From NCBI RefSeq assembly GCF_037975245.1, contig NC_092566.1, forward strand, positions 9,406,001 to 9,470,000: a stretch of DNA of 64,000 bases, written 5' to 3'. Shown here piece after piece: positions 33,343 through 46,189 of this stretch (position 1 is its first letter; the number at the start of each line of letters is the position of its first letter). The stretch is from Apostichopus japonicus. Taxonomy: Eukaryota > Echinodermata > Holothuroidea > Aspidochirotida > Stichopodidae. A model generated the notes under the pieces. It did not search any database. It saw only the letters and a program-made list of their open reading frames with translations, and had not been told where the DNA came from. The position numbers and the translations under genes were made by a program.

Positions 33343-36066
33343 CTGAAGAATAAAAGGGAAAGTATGGTGAAATATAGGTGCCATGATTCACGATGACTGT
33401 TTATAACCTTTAATATGTCGACAAAAGTGGCACTATTCCTTAAACAGGAAGTGACACTTCTGATGTACGGGAAAAGGGTCACTTTTCAAATTATTCATAC
33501 AGTATAGACGGGAGGAAATATTTCACATCGTTCGTAGAGGAAACAAACAAATAATGCATGGTGAAAATAGTAAAGCTAAGCGTTCACTACACGTCCTACG
33601 CATCTCTTCAACAAGTTATGTAGCTGCATTCTTTGGTATATGAGCTTGTTATAGATTGAAACCTCTAGAGAACCGTGTTTTTTTTTACTTTAAGCTATAC
33701 TTAGTCATACATTTAGACGGTCGGGTTGGCTGACTGATATTACGTGTTTACTTCCCAAGCACGATCCGAGCCGGAACCTTTTCACAAGTGTACTATGGTT
33801 GGCCTTGCAAACCCATTTGATCAGGGATGTCCTATTACACGTCCCTGACGGGATGATGAATTCTACAAATAATTTAATGATAACAGTGTGAATACTTTCT
33901 ACTATCACGTGTGATCGGCTTACCTGTCTAAGGCTATTGCGGCCATGCTGCCTATTGACACGAAACTGAAGATGGATCCCAGGAATGCATAGATATTGCA
34001 CACTGATGAAACATGAAAAGACAAATATGGACGTCAAATGCAACAACTAAAAATAGAAATTGGGTTTTCCAACGATCAAAAAAAAAGTATTGTAGCTGGT
34101 TACATATTGATGACTTCTCTCTTCCAACCGAACACGATTTGTCTTATCTGGTATAACATCTTATCTGTTATAAGTTCTTCATCTCAAAGGTCTCTGCCCA
34201 GGCGCGTAGCCAGGGTGGTGGGGAGGGCAAAGGGGGCGACCGACCGCCCCTTGAGCATATATTTGGTATTTTTTTATGATATAGCTAGTAATTTCAAAAT
34301 AGAAAATGCTTAGATGCAACTAACAAGGCCTGGGAACTGACATTTCCAGCGATCTGGGAGGCATTTTCGGCCAAAATGTTCTTGTCCGCCTAGAGCCAAT
34401 CCATGGGGCCCTACGCTTAGATAGTTTGCCTACAGGCTTCGCCCCTCCCTTTGCAAATTCGTCGCTACGCGCCTGCCTCTGTCGTATAACTAAAGTTGGA
34501 AGTTGGGTTTGTGTCCCTTTAAACTAAAGGAACATATTGTGCATTCCAATAACATACACTTTAGCAAAGTACTTGAACTTTAATCGGATAAAAAAAATAG
34601 TTGGAAACGTTGTAGTATGATATTCAATATTGATATTGGACCACTAAACATTCACAAATTTTAAAGTGGGGTGCAGAATTTTCGTTTTTGCTCATATTAA
34701 TTAAGCAATAATATAAATAAGATCATCTAAAAACTAATAACAAAAACCTGCAGCTTCAATGGACATTAAGAATGAAGCCATAAATGTTGCATTTTATTTC
34801 TAGAAGTATACAGTAGTTATACACGTATTAATTACTCAAATAATTAACTAATTATGTACTTAATTGTATTAACAAACACTGGTAAATCATCCTTTTTACA
34901 TGTTTAGTTCGGATTATCAGTTTATTTACGTTTAACCAGGAATATTCCATTATAAGAAACTTGATGATGACATCAGCTCCTATATAAATATTTTCATTAA
35001 TGCTCGTTGTGAATCTTTACAACAATGTAAGTAGATAATATTATAAGCTTCATGTCAAAAACGGAGTAATTCCAAAGTCAAGATTTCTAATAATTTTCAT
35101 AGTTATACAACTCTCGAAATAAATTTATTTACGCATTTACGTAACACATCAGATAAAGGAAGCGTCAGATGGATATGATAGATACAAACTGTTAGTTAAT
35201 AGATATAATCTCACATATTACCTCTAGATAGAGGGACTGGTATAGTCCCATGGCGACAATATCAGCTGTATATAAGATTTTCGATTATGAGATAAGATGG
35301 AGTGAAAATAATACTATATATTCTCAAAATCACATTTGAAGCTCCCTCAACATCAAACGATTGTATTTTGTATCTTGCAGTTTGTCTTTGTCGTTTATTT
35401 TGACCTTTTTAAAGTAAAAAGGGACAAATTCTATGTGAAGTTGAATAGGGGGTATGTAGACCATTGGTTCCACGCCTGCATTAAATACCAAATGTTCATC
35501 AATGAAGTTGGGTTTTACATATATATTCTCGCATACGAATTATTCAATCAGCTCATTTGCATGAGGAGCGAACTTAGAATGTGGCAAAAATTGGATTATT
35601 TTGCCGTACTCTGTCTAACTTTTGTAACATCTTAGAACTGCTGAAGTTGCACTTTTAGGATTTATAAATAGTTCAGGATTTACATTACTACGCAGCGAGT
35701 CATGATAGCCGACGTTATCGGCGAATTTAATGTAGTCTAATGCAACACTCGAGACATTTAAAAAAAGAACGAAGAAAGGACCACGCCATACTGCTTACGG
35801 ATCACGCCTCATTACCCTCCTCCATATGTATTGTATTGTAATGCCTATTTTCTGGGCATTGTCTATATACATGACACAAAAAACGACTACATTTCTATGT
35901 TGTTTAATTAAATATATCATAGTATTACTTACAAGATGCCCCCAAATGCCAGTACCCATAATGGATCGATAACAACATAATTGGGCAGTTACAGATGATC
36001 ATTGCCAAGTCACTCACTGATAAATTCACGATCAGGAAATTCGGAGGTGTTCGCAAAGCTTTCGTC
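32286..36066 (-). CDS. Opsin (light-sensing GPCR), three 3' exons
   Basis: Exons 36066-35933, 34002-33924 and 33342-32286 join in phase into about 422 residues from TM2 to the C-terminus. The retinal-binding lysine is present in FAKMSCIWNPFVY in TM7, together with the NPxxY motif. TM2 has NLSVSDLAMI, TM3 has CNIYAFLGS and ALDRYY (DRY), and the second extracellular loop has EEGYGIGCTFDYITRD with Glu at the position equivalent to bovine 181 and Tyr at 113. The third cytoplasmic loop is long and basic, and the tail after HKRF is about 120 residues and serine-rich. The TM3 and loop-2 texts look closer to Gq/rhabdomeric-type opsins, but the HKR tripeptide is not the usual HPK, so I leave the subfamily open. 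The exon with the N-terminus and TM1 was not found. Confidence 0.92.
33924..34002 (-). CDS. Opsin exon with TM3
   Basis: 79 bases with the acceptor TTTCATCAG and the donor GACAG|GTAAGC. It encodes CNIYAFLGSIFSFVSIG and then SMAAIALD plus the split Arg. The Cys is the TM3 end of the conserved disulfide. Too short to show as an open frame. Confidence 0.92.
34199..34475. mobile_element. MITE with 8-bp target duplication, in the opsin intron
   Basis: The ends CAGGCGCGTAGCC and GCTACGCGCCTG are inverted repeats. The flanks TCTCTGCC (34191-34198) and CCTCTGTC (34476-34483) match at 6 of 8 positions, suggesting an old hAT-type insertion. Its inner text (GGGGCGACCG..., TTTCCAGCGATCTGGGAGG, CTTCGCCCCTCCCTT) also occurs inside transposon copies A and B at about 15030-15290 and 26573-26830. 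Confidence 0.7.
34484..35932. other. Opsin intron, no feature seen
   Basis: AT-rich intron sequence between the TM2 and TM3 exons. The 99-residue open frame at 35336-35635 on the + strand is Phe/Tyr-rich and has no recognisable motif, so I treat it as chance. Confidence 0.5.
35933..36066 (-). CDS. Opsin exon with TM2 and first extracellular loop
   Basis: 134 bases with the acceptor TTTTTAACAG and the donor GCATCTT|GTAAGT. It encodes TKALRTPPNFLIVNLSVSDL, then AMIICNCPIMLLSIHYGYWH and LGAS. The LRTPPN and NLxxxD motifs place it at the first cytoplasmic loop and TM2. No stop in frame and correct phases on both sides. Confidence 0.93.
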
Positions 36067-36069
36067 CTG

Positions 36070-37560
36070 TTAAAAACGAAAAAGAAAAGAAAGAAAACGA
36101 AAATGTAAGAATGAATTTTTTAAACCTACACCTGAAAGGAACATATACAATGTCGTGGAAGGCTCATGTGATATCTTACCCAGGGAGTTGTTATTCAACA
36201 GCTCCCTGATCGTGCTATAGGTTTACCGTGTGTGTCTTCGGATATAGATGTGTATTGCTTACACCACATTAGGGACTGTTTGCTTCTTCTCTTTGTAGTA
36301 TTAACTTAAATTGTACTTTGTGAAATTGGACTAGCGGCTACGTTAGGATGAAGTGTATGGCTTTGTTAAAGTTATAGGTCTATCACCCCACCACCCCCCA
36401 ACACCACCACCACATGGGGACATCCATGCAACATCTTTAGTGGTGTATCAACTTTTTCGACCCTAGGGACCGTTTAACTGCAGTGCATACAATCATGCAA
36501 TGAGCCCTACTTTGGAGGCACTTTGGATACACATGTAATACCCTGGCGTAATCAGTTCATCTGGCCCAAGGCCGCAGGAGATATAATGGGAGCAATTGTG
36601 CCCATCGTCTAACCAACTTTGCTCTATGGTAACTATTAAATTGACATATTACGTCGGGTTCCGTCCCCGCTGCCAGCCTCCTCGTACATGCACATACATA
36701 CAAATATACACAAACTGCTTATAATCACGAAAAACTGATAACGTGTACTAGGTTATCATGAAAAATATAATTCGAGACATTCAATCCGCCCCCTACCCCA
36801 AGGGAAAGGCGAAAAGATGCAGGAACGCGAATATTTGAGCTCCTAAGGACTGTGTGGCTGAAGTTATATTCCCTGAACAGCGTTGTTATTGTATTATGTT
36901 ATTTCTATGTCTTCATATTTTGTCGTCCCGAGTTGAATTCCAAATTGTTACTCCACCCTTACCCGTCCTCACGCTGCATCACTTGATGTCCATATTAAGT
37001 ACTTTGAATAACCTTTTTTTGTAACTTAAAATTTCTCTGTCTCCACCAAATGAAACGAATTAATCTTGAATGTAAGGACCTAGTTTGAACAATTTCAAAT
37101 TTCAAGATATAGTCTTGCGATTGCCGTTAATACAACCAGTTTTGTCACTCAATGTATAATATGGTATACCCTCTAATGTTATGTTATCTAAAAGGACAAA
37201 TTGTTTGAATAACAGCTTCCATTCCAATACTATACTCTGGCACGTCTGTTTTGTGAATTTCGAATCCTCGACCTCTCAACACTGAGAATTTAGACGCTGT
37301 TCTTTAGCGTAATACTCCCTCCCTCTATAAATAACATCACTCCGCTTCGATGGCAACAGAGGAGAGGGAGGGAGCTGAGGGAGTGGAGGGAACAGCCAGC
37401 ATCGCCTAAATAAACTTTGCAACGTCTATACCAATACATATATTACAAAAAGCTTGACAAGCTCTACAGCAATCTATTCTTCAAACATTAAAGTGACTCT
37501 TTGTTTTCTTGGTATATCATTATAATACGTTGAAATCTTTCATATAGCACAATTTCTTTT
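36070..37560. other. Region upstream of the visible opsin exons
   Basis: The missing opsin 5' exon should lie here or further right on the minus strand, but I could not find a TM1-like segment with a good donor. A small hairpin CAGGGAGTTGTT...AACAGCTCCCTG sits at 36181-36208. Confidence 0.4.
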
Positions 37561-37599
37561 ATCCAATTGTGTAATACAAACCTTTTACCAAATTCTCTA

Positions 37600-37830
37600 G
37601 AAGTAATACGAGAGCTGTTTGAAGTTTCTTGTGGGATTAAAGCTGACTTCACACTTGACAGTGCAACATCTCACATTCCTCCTCAAAGACTTTGTAAAAG
37701 ACTACACTCTATTTTATTGCTGTTTTTAAATATTTTATTTGATCGCTCTATCGATTTTATGCTTTATTGTGAAGTGCCCTGAGATCATGCATATTTTTGA
37801 TGAAAGGCGCTATATAAAATATAAATTATT
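37600..37830 (+). repeat. Possible retroelement 3' tail
   Basis: The end reads GAAGTGCCCTGAGATCATGC...GAAAGGCGCTATATAAAATA followed by ATTATTATT. A stem of this form followed by a short tandem tail is common at the 3' ends of dispersed animal LINE/SINE repeats. The upstream limit is unclear. Confidence 0.4.
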
Positions 37831-38167
37831 ATTATATGCCGTGATAACTATCGGTAATCTTATAGGGTATTTAATTTAACCAAATGTTCCCCAAGTGACC
37901 ACCCACATTCACCAGTCTCTGTAAGTAATCGTATGCGTATTATGATACGTATATTAAATATACCATGCTTCCCACATGAATAGCACGCTGCATTCTCTAA
38001 ACGCAAATGCAGGTCATATCGAAGCTGGGTGGTGAATTTGGACCCTGAGGAGGGTCACGTATAGGTAGCAAGTTTGGGTGACGTTTACTTTATGAAATCA
38101 TTTTTTTTTGCGTATTTGTGTGACATATATATTAGGCTGTGTTTTTATGATTAAATCGTGAATGCAG

Positions 38168-38168
<1 letters not shown>

Positions 38169-38243
<75 letters not shown>

Positions 38244-38392
38244 ACGAAATCTACGTTTACTCCAAAAGAAAATAGTATTAGAGAAAACCAGAGAAATAAG
38301 ATATGACTCATAATTGACAAATAAGGAGTATTTCTAAAACTTACTCCTTATTTGTCAATTGTGAGTCATATCTTATTTCTCTGGTTTACTCT

Positions 38393-38470
<78 letters not shown>
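38169..38470. repeat. TA arrays flanking a 55-bp-arm palindrome
   Basis: (TA)n at about 38169-38238 and 38395-38470 brackets inverted arms 38276-38330 and 38342-38396. The arms share AACCAGAGAAATAAGATATG and TTGACAAATAAGGAGTA with one or two mismatches. The whole 300 bases can fold into one long hairpin. Confidence 0.9.
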
Positions 38471-38478
<8 letters not shown>

Positions 38479-39147
38479 CCGTATAATAAAAGGTCCCAAT
38501 CGGATGTTCTGAACACATCTTATATTTGTACGTGAATACAGAGGTAACCTTTGATCCGGTTACCTGTTAATTTTGGAGAAAGTTCACACTATATAGGCCT
38601 ATATTCGAATCTATACACCCCATCCCCCCCCCCCCCCTCTCCCCCAATGTTATCTTTCCAATTAAAGTTCCAAGCTCCATCGAGGATATACGTAATGAGA
38701 GAAGGTACTATACACTGGTGATTTAAGTGAGATCTTTGTATCGTAGTTTGATCAAGTAAAAACAGGCCTCAGGAAATGTTCGTCTAAACAAGATGAATAC
38801 AAGGCATATATTGTATATAACTTTACAAGAAGTAATTCGATGCAGGTCACGAAAGATTGCTGTTCACATGTTTAAGGAAACAAATCTAAATTATTTTTAG
38901 ACGTGTTACGATTGAAAAGTATAAACACCTAAAGTTTGGTTGCTACAGGGAGATAAAGTAATCAAAGACAATCTAGTGGAGATCGATTAAGCCTATATAA
39001 GCCAATTTGAAGGATGGATGGCGTTGTGTTTTATTTTTTATAAATTCAACAACTTCCTGTTGATGTTGCTGTTTTTGTTGAATTGATGAAACATGAGATC
39101 AGTTGTAAAACAATTCTCCATAAGTCTTTAATTCGTATACCTCAGGC

Positions 39148-39666
39148 CAGTGCTTCTCAACCGGGGTCCCTATGGGGGAAATTGAAGAGTCTTAGAGGGG
39201 GAAGGGGGTCAAAGCAAAGGCAAATGGGAGGATTTTTCTTCCTATCTTATTGAGTGCACATTCAGCGCTGTAACATATATTTTAACCACGAAACTTAGTA
39301 CCACATCGCGGCGATTTACGTCTTAAATTGAACAAGCTAAATCCTGATATTAAGGACCTTGTTCAAGAGCATCAAGCTCAAGGGTCCCATTAATCATTGA
39401 ACTGAAGACTCGTACGCTATACTGTTATTATTCCATATCCAATGCTTACAGATAACGAGGAACATTTTATTCTGTGTACTGTAGAGTGAATCGTAAGAGA
39501 TAACGTGAACATTTATTCAATAGTAATGTTCGACGTTACAGTATGTCAAAGTAAATAATTGCAAAAAAAGGACGTTTTTGTAAAAAATATTTGGGGGGGG
39601 GGGCGAATTAGGAACAGTCTTTCACCCAGGTGGGGAGTCTGAGAGAGAAAAGGTTGAAAAGAAAGG
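39148..39666. mobile_element. Degenerate hAT-type MITE
   Basis: The left end CAGTGCTTCTCAACCGGGGT is a typical hAT terminus and the right end AAGGTTGAAAAGAAAGG is a decayed complement. The flanks CCTCAGGC (39140-39147) and CCTTAGGA (39667-39674) match at 6 of 8. No coding capacity. Confidence 0.6.
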
Positions 39667-39674
39667 CCTTAGGA

Positions 39675-42479
39675 TTTTGTTGTCTTTAACTTATTATTGT
39701 ACAGGGGAATGAACTCTTTAATGATAAAACTTTATGCACGGGCATATTTTGCTTATTCTTCTTCTTCTTATGTTCAAGTTTTCTCCAAGCTGCCATTTTA
39801 CGCACAACTTTTAATGATGTGCAGTAGCACAGACATTTCGTGTAACTATGGTTGGCAGCAACTGAAGGAAACCGATGTAAAAGAATTGTAAAATTTTTAA
39901 AAGCTCAAAAAAATCGTTGTGAAAAGAAACTTATGTTTAGCCTATAATCTGGTAAGGTTTTACTCGATAGATCGTGTAGCATATTCAAATTATAGTCTTG
40001 AATTTAAGTAAATATGAACAAAATCCTGATGGTCATTATTGTTTAAAACTTGTGGAGAATTAAAGAAATGTTCCCAGTGGCAGACAATATGACAAACTTC
40101 AAGTGAGGTAAATCTCTTCCACATTAATATATTGAACTATAAAATATATTGTCAATGGATCACACCGATGCGTTGACCTATACTGGCAATAGGTATGTTC
40201 TTTAAATTCTTCACTTTCTTTTTTTCATATTTTTTTCCATTTCCATATCTCATTGGAATTACCTGGTTAATTCACTGTCAGTAACTTCGTCATCTATTTG
40301 TTATAGCAATACACGGGCTTTCCAGAAATTGACCGTATTTAAAGCTGATAATATTAAAAACCGGAATAAATATAGAAATATTACTAGCTTCTGTTTTCGT
40401 TCGTATTTTATTTATTATATGTTAAGACTATAGAGTTCTGCCTGCAGTAGTCATTGTTAAATTGCGTTTACTTAACCGGTAATAAGATTTCTGCAGGGAA
40501 AAGTTGCCACCAATTTAACAAAATCAATCAACGAAGACGCTCCGCTATGAACTATTCTTCAATAATTGGGACAAAAATGAAAGGTTATATTTAAACCTCG
40601 AGTTGTTAGTTTTAGTATCACTTTCAATAAAAGGAACAACCTTTCTACCTATCCTCTCTTAAAACGCTTAGTTTGAAAATTAAAGTAGAGGATCATTTTT
40701 TTCATCAAATTAACTCTAAAGAAAGGCCTGGGTGAATAAGTAGAACCGTAAATAGCGATAAACCTCATAAAAAATATAAGGCGTTAGTGACTTTTCGGTC
40801 GTCAACTTTTTTTTCTGGTTTCTTAAAATTGTGGAATGACAACTCGATCACGAGAAAAAGGTCATCATATGGTGCTTATGAAATGTAAATCACAACATTA
40901 GAACTGTCTGACAATATTGTTTGGCAATAACTTAAAACATGAATTCAAAAGACAAAGAAAATGAAACAAAAGCGACATATTAAAGTTGATTGTTGGGAAC
41001 TTCGGATAGGAAACAAGACAGGTACACTAACATACTAGCCCTCTATGTAGATAGATAGTCCAGACCAGGGATGAGATCGAGCTTTCATGCATGACAAAAA
41101 AAACCTGAAAAAACAAACTGAAATATGTCGGCTCATTATACGGCAAGTCGCTCGGAAAATTTGTGAAGCACTCTAAGGGAATCCTCTCTGTATATGATTA
41201 ATGATACTATAGAGGGGATGAAGCCCGGTCGTTAAAACCGACACCAATGTATGGGAGGGGGGGGGGGATACGCAAGAACAAAGGTAGGCTCCTCCTCATT
41301 ACTACTTTTCAATTTTCGGTGAGGTTGATATATTCCCTGGATTCGCGCCTGCTGAAGACATGGTAAAAGCAAAGTCTAACTGAGAAGTGCGGGTAATCAA
41401 ATTATATCCGGACATGTTGAGGTTGGAACGGCTGGAACTTCGCTTAATGAGTTAGGACTAGCTTTGATTGCATCCCTTGTTATGAAAATGTGAGGGGCAG
41501 AAACCTACTCCTTCGCCACTACTTTTAATGTTGTGGTGGTGGTGGGGATGGGGGCGACCGTTGTGTTCCCTCCCTCTGCTCCTACGCCAATAGAATAATT
41601 AGGAGCGCATCTTATAGTTTGATCATGGGCGATATTATTTGAGCTAGTCCTCTTATAAATCGTAAAAAAAACTTTGTCCGTTCAGACTATGTGGTACCCT
41701 CGTCTAACATCTTACGGAATAACTTGAAATACTCCCTTTGTCGCTCATGTTTTCTTGGTTTTTACGATGGAACGCCAATTTAATCTGAGTGACCTTTATT
41801 ACAAAGCCAAAAGCATGTTAATTACTTTGGGGAAAGTAAAGGATGTTTTGCTCATTAACTCTAGTTTTTCTTAAAGTATTTCATAAAGTCCCCGATATGT
41901 GACGTCATAAGTTATATTACTCTCCAATTTCGCAATTATATGCAACAACCAGGGCAAGGTTTATCTTCCCTCGAGGCTTTAGTCCCTCGACTCACTTGCA
42001 AAACAAAGAAGGAAGGGAGAAAATAAATAATTACTTCCGTAACAAAGCTCCTGACTTAACTTTTTTTTGCCAGAAATATGACTGTTTAAAATTAATTGAA
42101 GCTATTTCCCAGTTTTCGATTTTCATTTACTCTTAGTTTACATCTACTAAGATTTATTTTTCTTGCCAGCTTTCGTCTGCGGATTTTCTCTCTCTCTCTC
42201 TCTCTTTCTCCTTGTATGACGCGTATGCCAATATTTATATATCATATTTCAATATCAGTATATCATAAATAACATCAGCATGTTATCTTACTCGATATCA
42301 ACATGTCAAGAATTAAATCAATAGTTTTATTCAAACTGAGAAATGTTTGATTCTCGCTTTTAACTTTATCGGCGATCATAGGCGGCGTGCCATTTGTTTC
42401 AAAATTTCAGAGGTTATATCAACAAGTTACGACTAAACAAAGTGAATCAGTATAATACCAATCAACAAATCCATAGCGC
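39675..42479. other. Gene-free AT-rich interval
   Basis: No supported exons. It holds a short G run at 41250-41268, a GTGGTGGTGG stretch at 41533, and a (CT)n run at 42188-42210. The 64-residue frame at 39697-39891 shows no domain. Confidence 0.5.
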
Positions 42480-42960
42480 AGTTTAATATTGATATGTTAC
42501 ACTTTAGTATGCAACATATCAGAAACTAAGATAATGATCAAAACTTTTAAAACTTGCGCAATGCAGATGTTAACTTTTAACATGCTGATATATTAGTTTT
42601 GCGAACTTTGTGCAATTATATCAACCTGCTATTATGTAAAATAATAACAGTGTGTTTACAAATGAACACCTGTATATCAGGGTTGTTATTGATACATAAC
42701 AATTTAACATACAGTATATTAGAAATAAGATGTTGATAAAATCTTCTAAAGCTTGTGAAATGCAGATGTAAACTTTTCACATGCTGATATATTAGTTCAC
42801 AAACTTTGTGCAATTATATCAACCTGCTATCATGGAAAGAAAAACAGTGTGTTAACAAAATGAACACCTGTATATCAGGATTGTTATTGATATATTTAAC
42901 CATTTTAACATATAGTGTATCAGAGAACTAAGATGCTGATAAAACAACCTGCTATCATGG
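42480..42960. repeat. Imperfect tandem repeat, unit near 195 bp
   Basis: Segments with ATGCAGATGT.AACTTTT, CATGCTGATATATTAGTT and GAACACCTGTATATCAGG recur at spacings near 195 bases, about 2.5 copies. Confidence 0.8.
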
Positions 42961-43979
42961 AATACGAACATTCATTCACTGTCTAAAGGATCGTAACAAA
43001 AAGTGCTTTAGAAATACAAAGTGATAGCAATATGTATTAAACGGTCTAAAACATATCAAAAATGAATTCTGTGCCTAACCTCGTCCTCCTTTTCGTCTTT
43101 ACTTCTTGCTGTTTTCAACACTGGAAAAACACATCCTAACACTTTGTTAACATTACCACCTTTTTATCATTTTGTTTCTGCTTTTAAGAAAAGGATACAG
43201 AGGGAATCATACTACAAAACCTTCATTCAAACATGTTCATGTAATTCCAATTTACGTAAAACTCTTGTGCCAAACCCTATAGCGTTCTTTCCTCTGGTAT
43301 AAACATTACTTGAACATTGTCATGAAACGAGAGCCTCCTCAAGCCCAAGGCTCTCCGAGCAAAATAATTCCTGTCTGTTACGAGCTCTCAACGACCGTAG
43401 CTCTCAAAAGAAATATTTGATGTTGCATATATTCCCATCAGTATTTGGGAAATAAAATTGTGAAGATATTGTTCAAAAAAAGTTCAAAACTACAAATTAA
43501 CGGCTAAACTTAGAATAGACTCTCATCGAAGCTCATGTTAGGATCTCAGTACAAATGTTCTAAAAGACAACAAAAAACCGACAAAAGAAAGAAAGAAAAG
43601 ATATGCGAATGTTATTCCGGATGTTTTTCTTGTTTGCTACAGGTGCTTGTGGATACTTCAACCCTTTCTAGTCAGTTTCACCTCGGGCAGAGTACGCTTT
43701 CTATTTGATTTTCCTTCCGCTTGCCCTGGGTGATATTTTTCGCAAACATCCCTGACTGAGCATGCAGCAGCAAGCTCGTTCTACTCAAAACTAATGAAAC
43801 ATATGCATCTCTTATATTGTTAGACGAGGGGCACATTATACTAACATTACATGGATTGAATGACACACAAACCCGTCCTTACAATGCTCTATGTGCACTC
43901 AATACACACAGAGAACATTACACAGTTACTACTATCTTAACGTATTGTACCAAAGTAAAAACTGGATCGTGCAGTAATT

Positions 43980-44114
43980 CGGTAGCAATGTGCTATTATG
44001 ATTACAGTAAGAATTGAGGATATGTGTAATTCCAACAAATCCAGTTGTTGGTATTTGTTGGGATTACACATATCCTCAGTTCTTACTGTAAACCTATAAT
44101 AGCACACGCTACCG
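43980..44114. repeat. 135-bp palindrome with arms of about 60 bp
   Basis: The arm CGGTAGCAATGTGCTATTAT... (43980-44040) is mirrored by 44053-44114 ending ATAGCACACGCTACCG, with a few mismatches and a 12-base loop. It resembles a small fold-back MITE; no clear target duplication was seen. Confidence 0.85.
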
Positions 44115-45035
44115 ATTTATCATATATGATTAAGATTTACAGTAGTTAATTGTAATCTCTGTGTGAATCGGCTGCTATGTGCTATATCTGTTTTGATCAT
44201 ATTCCCCAATACATCTAAGAAAAATCTTCTTATTCCATTTCGGGGAGTGATCACAACTTTAATGTTTTTAATTTTGTTCTTCAAAACAAGACTAAAGACT
44301 TGGGCATGTCTATTAATGATATCATCGATCCCCGTACAGCTCAATTCTTTATAGTTTTCTGTTTACTCATTAAAATGTTAAATTTCTGTCATTGAGATGG
44401 GTTTCGCAGATGCTGAATCTAAATGGCAGATCCTCTTAGCATGACCTAATGAATAATGATGACATTGGTTTCATTGTCGACACTGTGAACATAGTACTTT
44501 GAAAATAATGAAAAGAAAAACAAGGAGAATATAAACGGTTTCAGATCATAGTGACATTATGACGTCACAGATTTACAAAATGACCATCAACTTTGTCAAG
44601 GTTCAATTTATCACGAAGGTCAAGTAAGAGAGCATTTTTTTCAAGGGCCCAAAACTTCTAAGACAGTACCCTATAGTGCGGGCGTGATACATAAACGTTA
44701 CACGCATGGCCCATTGAAACTGCACTTTGCATCGCCACACGCCTCAATTCTAACTGTACAGTACTATATATTACTCTGCAGTACTATATATTTACCTCCA
44801 TTTCATTAACAAAAGTCTGTTAAAAGTATCTCTTTTTCGAGATCCGGCTTTAGGAATCACAAATGACTTCGAGTTGGTTAGAATCAGGTTTGTTCTCTAG
44901 AGTATAGGCAAAATATGTCACCAAAAACAGAACTAGTATTGTTCGATACAGGTGCCAAACGCCTACAGTGGAATTACGACCTTCCTTACCGGTTTCGAAC
45001 CTCTGAACATACAATCAGCGTCCATAGCCTTGTCG

Positions 45036-45081
45036 TTATATATATACATATATATATATATATACATACATATATATATAT

Positions 45082-45122
<41 letters not shown>

Positions 45123-45271
45123 CATACATACATACATACGTACATACATACATACATACATACATACATACATACATACATACACACATACATACATACA
45201 TACATACATACATACATACACCCATACATACATACATACATACATACATACATACATACATACATACATAC
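45036..45271. repeat. (TA)n followed by (TACA)n microsatellite
   Basis: A TA/CATA stretch to about 45117, then nearly perfect TACA repeats to 45271. Tyr/Ile/His open frames across it on both strands are artefacts. Confidence 0.96.
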
Positions 45272-45449
45272 ACGTCTTCCCCTTACAACTGATGACCTGT
45301 ACGAGATGCTATGCAAATGGTGACATAGTAAGGAAACTTCATTTGGAGTTCAAATTTGCCATGGCTATATATATCCATAAGTGTAAATAATCAATGGTCT
45401 AAATAATGAAAATAACTGAGGGAACCAGCTATAAATCTGATACAAACTG

Positions 45450-46010
45450 GGTGGCATGGTGGTACACATTTGGAAAGATGACACACTACTGTCATCACTA
45501 GTATATCTTGACAATCGTATGGATGTGTGTCACCAATTGTTATGTTTGTTTTCAAGGTGGTGTGTGTCATCACTTTATATTTGGACAATAATTAAGATGT
45601 GTCACCAATTATCATTTTTTTTTTCAAGGTGGTGTGTGTCATCACTTTATAGTCTGACAGTCATCAAGATGTGTCACCAATTATTATGTTTGTTTTCAGG
45701 GTAGTGTGTCATCACTTTACATCTTGACAAACATATGGATGTGTGTCACCAGTCATTATGTTTGTTTTAAATTTGGTGTGTGTCATCACTTTATACTCTA
45801 ACAATCTTTAAGATGTGTCACCAATTATTGTTTGTTTTCAATGTGGTGTGTGTCATCACTTTATATTCGGACAAGCATTAATATGTGTCAACAATTATTA
45901 TGTGCATTTTCAGGGTGGTGTGTGTCATCACTAATATGTTACCACCACACAGCTGTATGTTGATGTCATTATGTTTATTTCCAAAACGGTGTGTGCATGT
46001 CATCACTTAT
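45450..46010. repeat. Minisatellite, about 72-bp unit
   Basis: The words GTGTGTCATCACTTTATA and GTGTCACCAATTATTATG recur at 45527, 45599, 45671, 45742, 45815 and 45885, giving a period of 70-73 bases over about seven units. Confidence 0.92.
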
Positions 46011-46189
46011 ATTGTGACAACCACACTGTGATTAGTATGATATTTTCTGGCCATTTTTAACAGCTATGGTTACATAGAGCCACCCTTAGGCCTTTCTATG
46101 CCAGTTATAGGGACACTGGATATCATCACTTCGGAATCAAACCTGCGCGGCGCCCTCTTGATTACATGTCCAACGCTATTCTCTGGTCG

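Noticed and set aside
33343-33482. N-terminal extension of the opsin frame to an ATG near 33482
   Set aside because: The sequence before the acceptor at 33343 is intron; the upstream exons supply the correct TM2 and TM3 residues in phase.
35336-35635. 99-residue + strand frame
   Set aside because: Located in the opsin intron, Phe/Tyr-rich, without motif, splice or conservation evidence.
44915-45323. Tyr/Ile/His and Tyr/Val/Cys/Met repetitive frames
   Set aside because: Artefacts of TA and TACA microsatellites.
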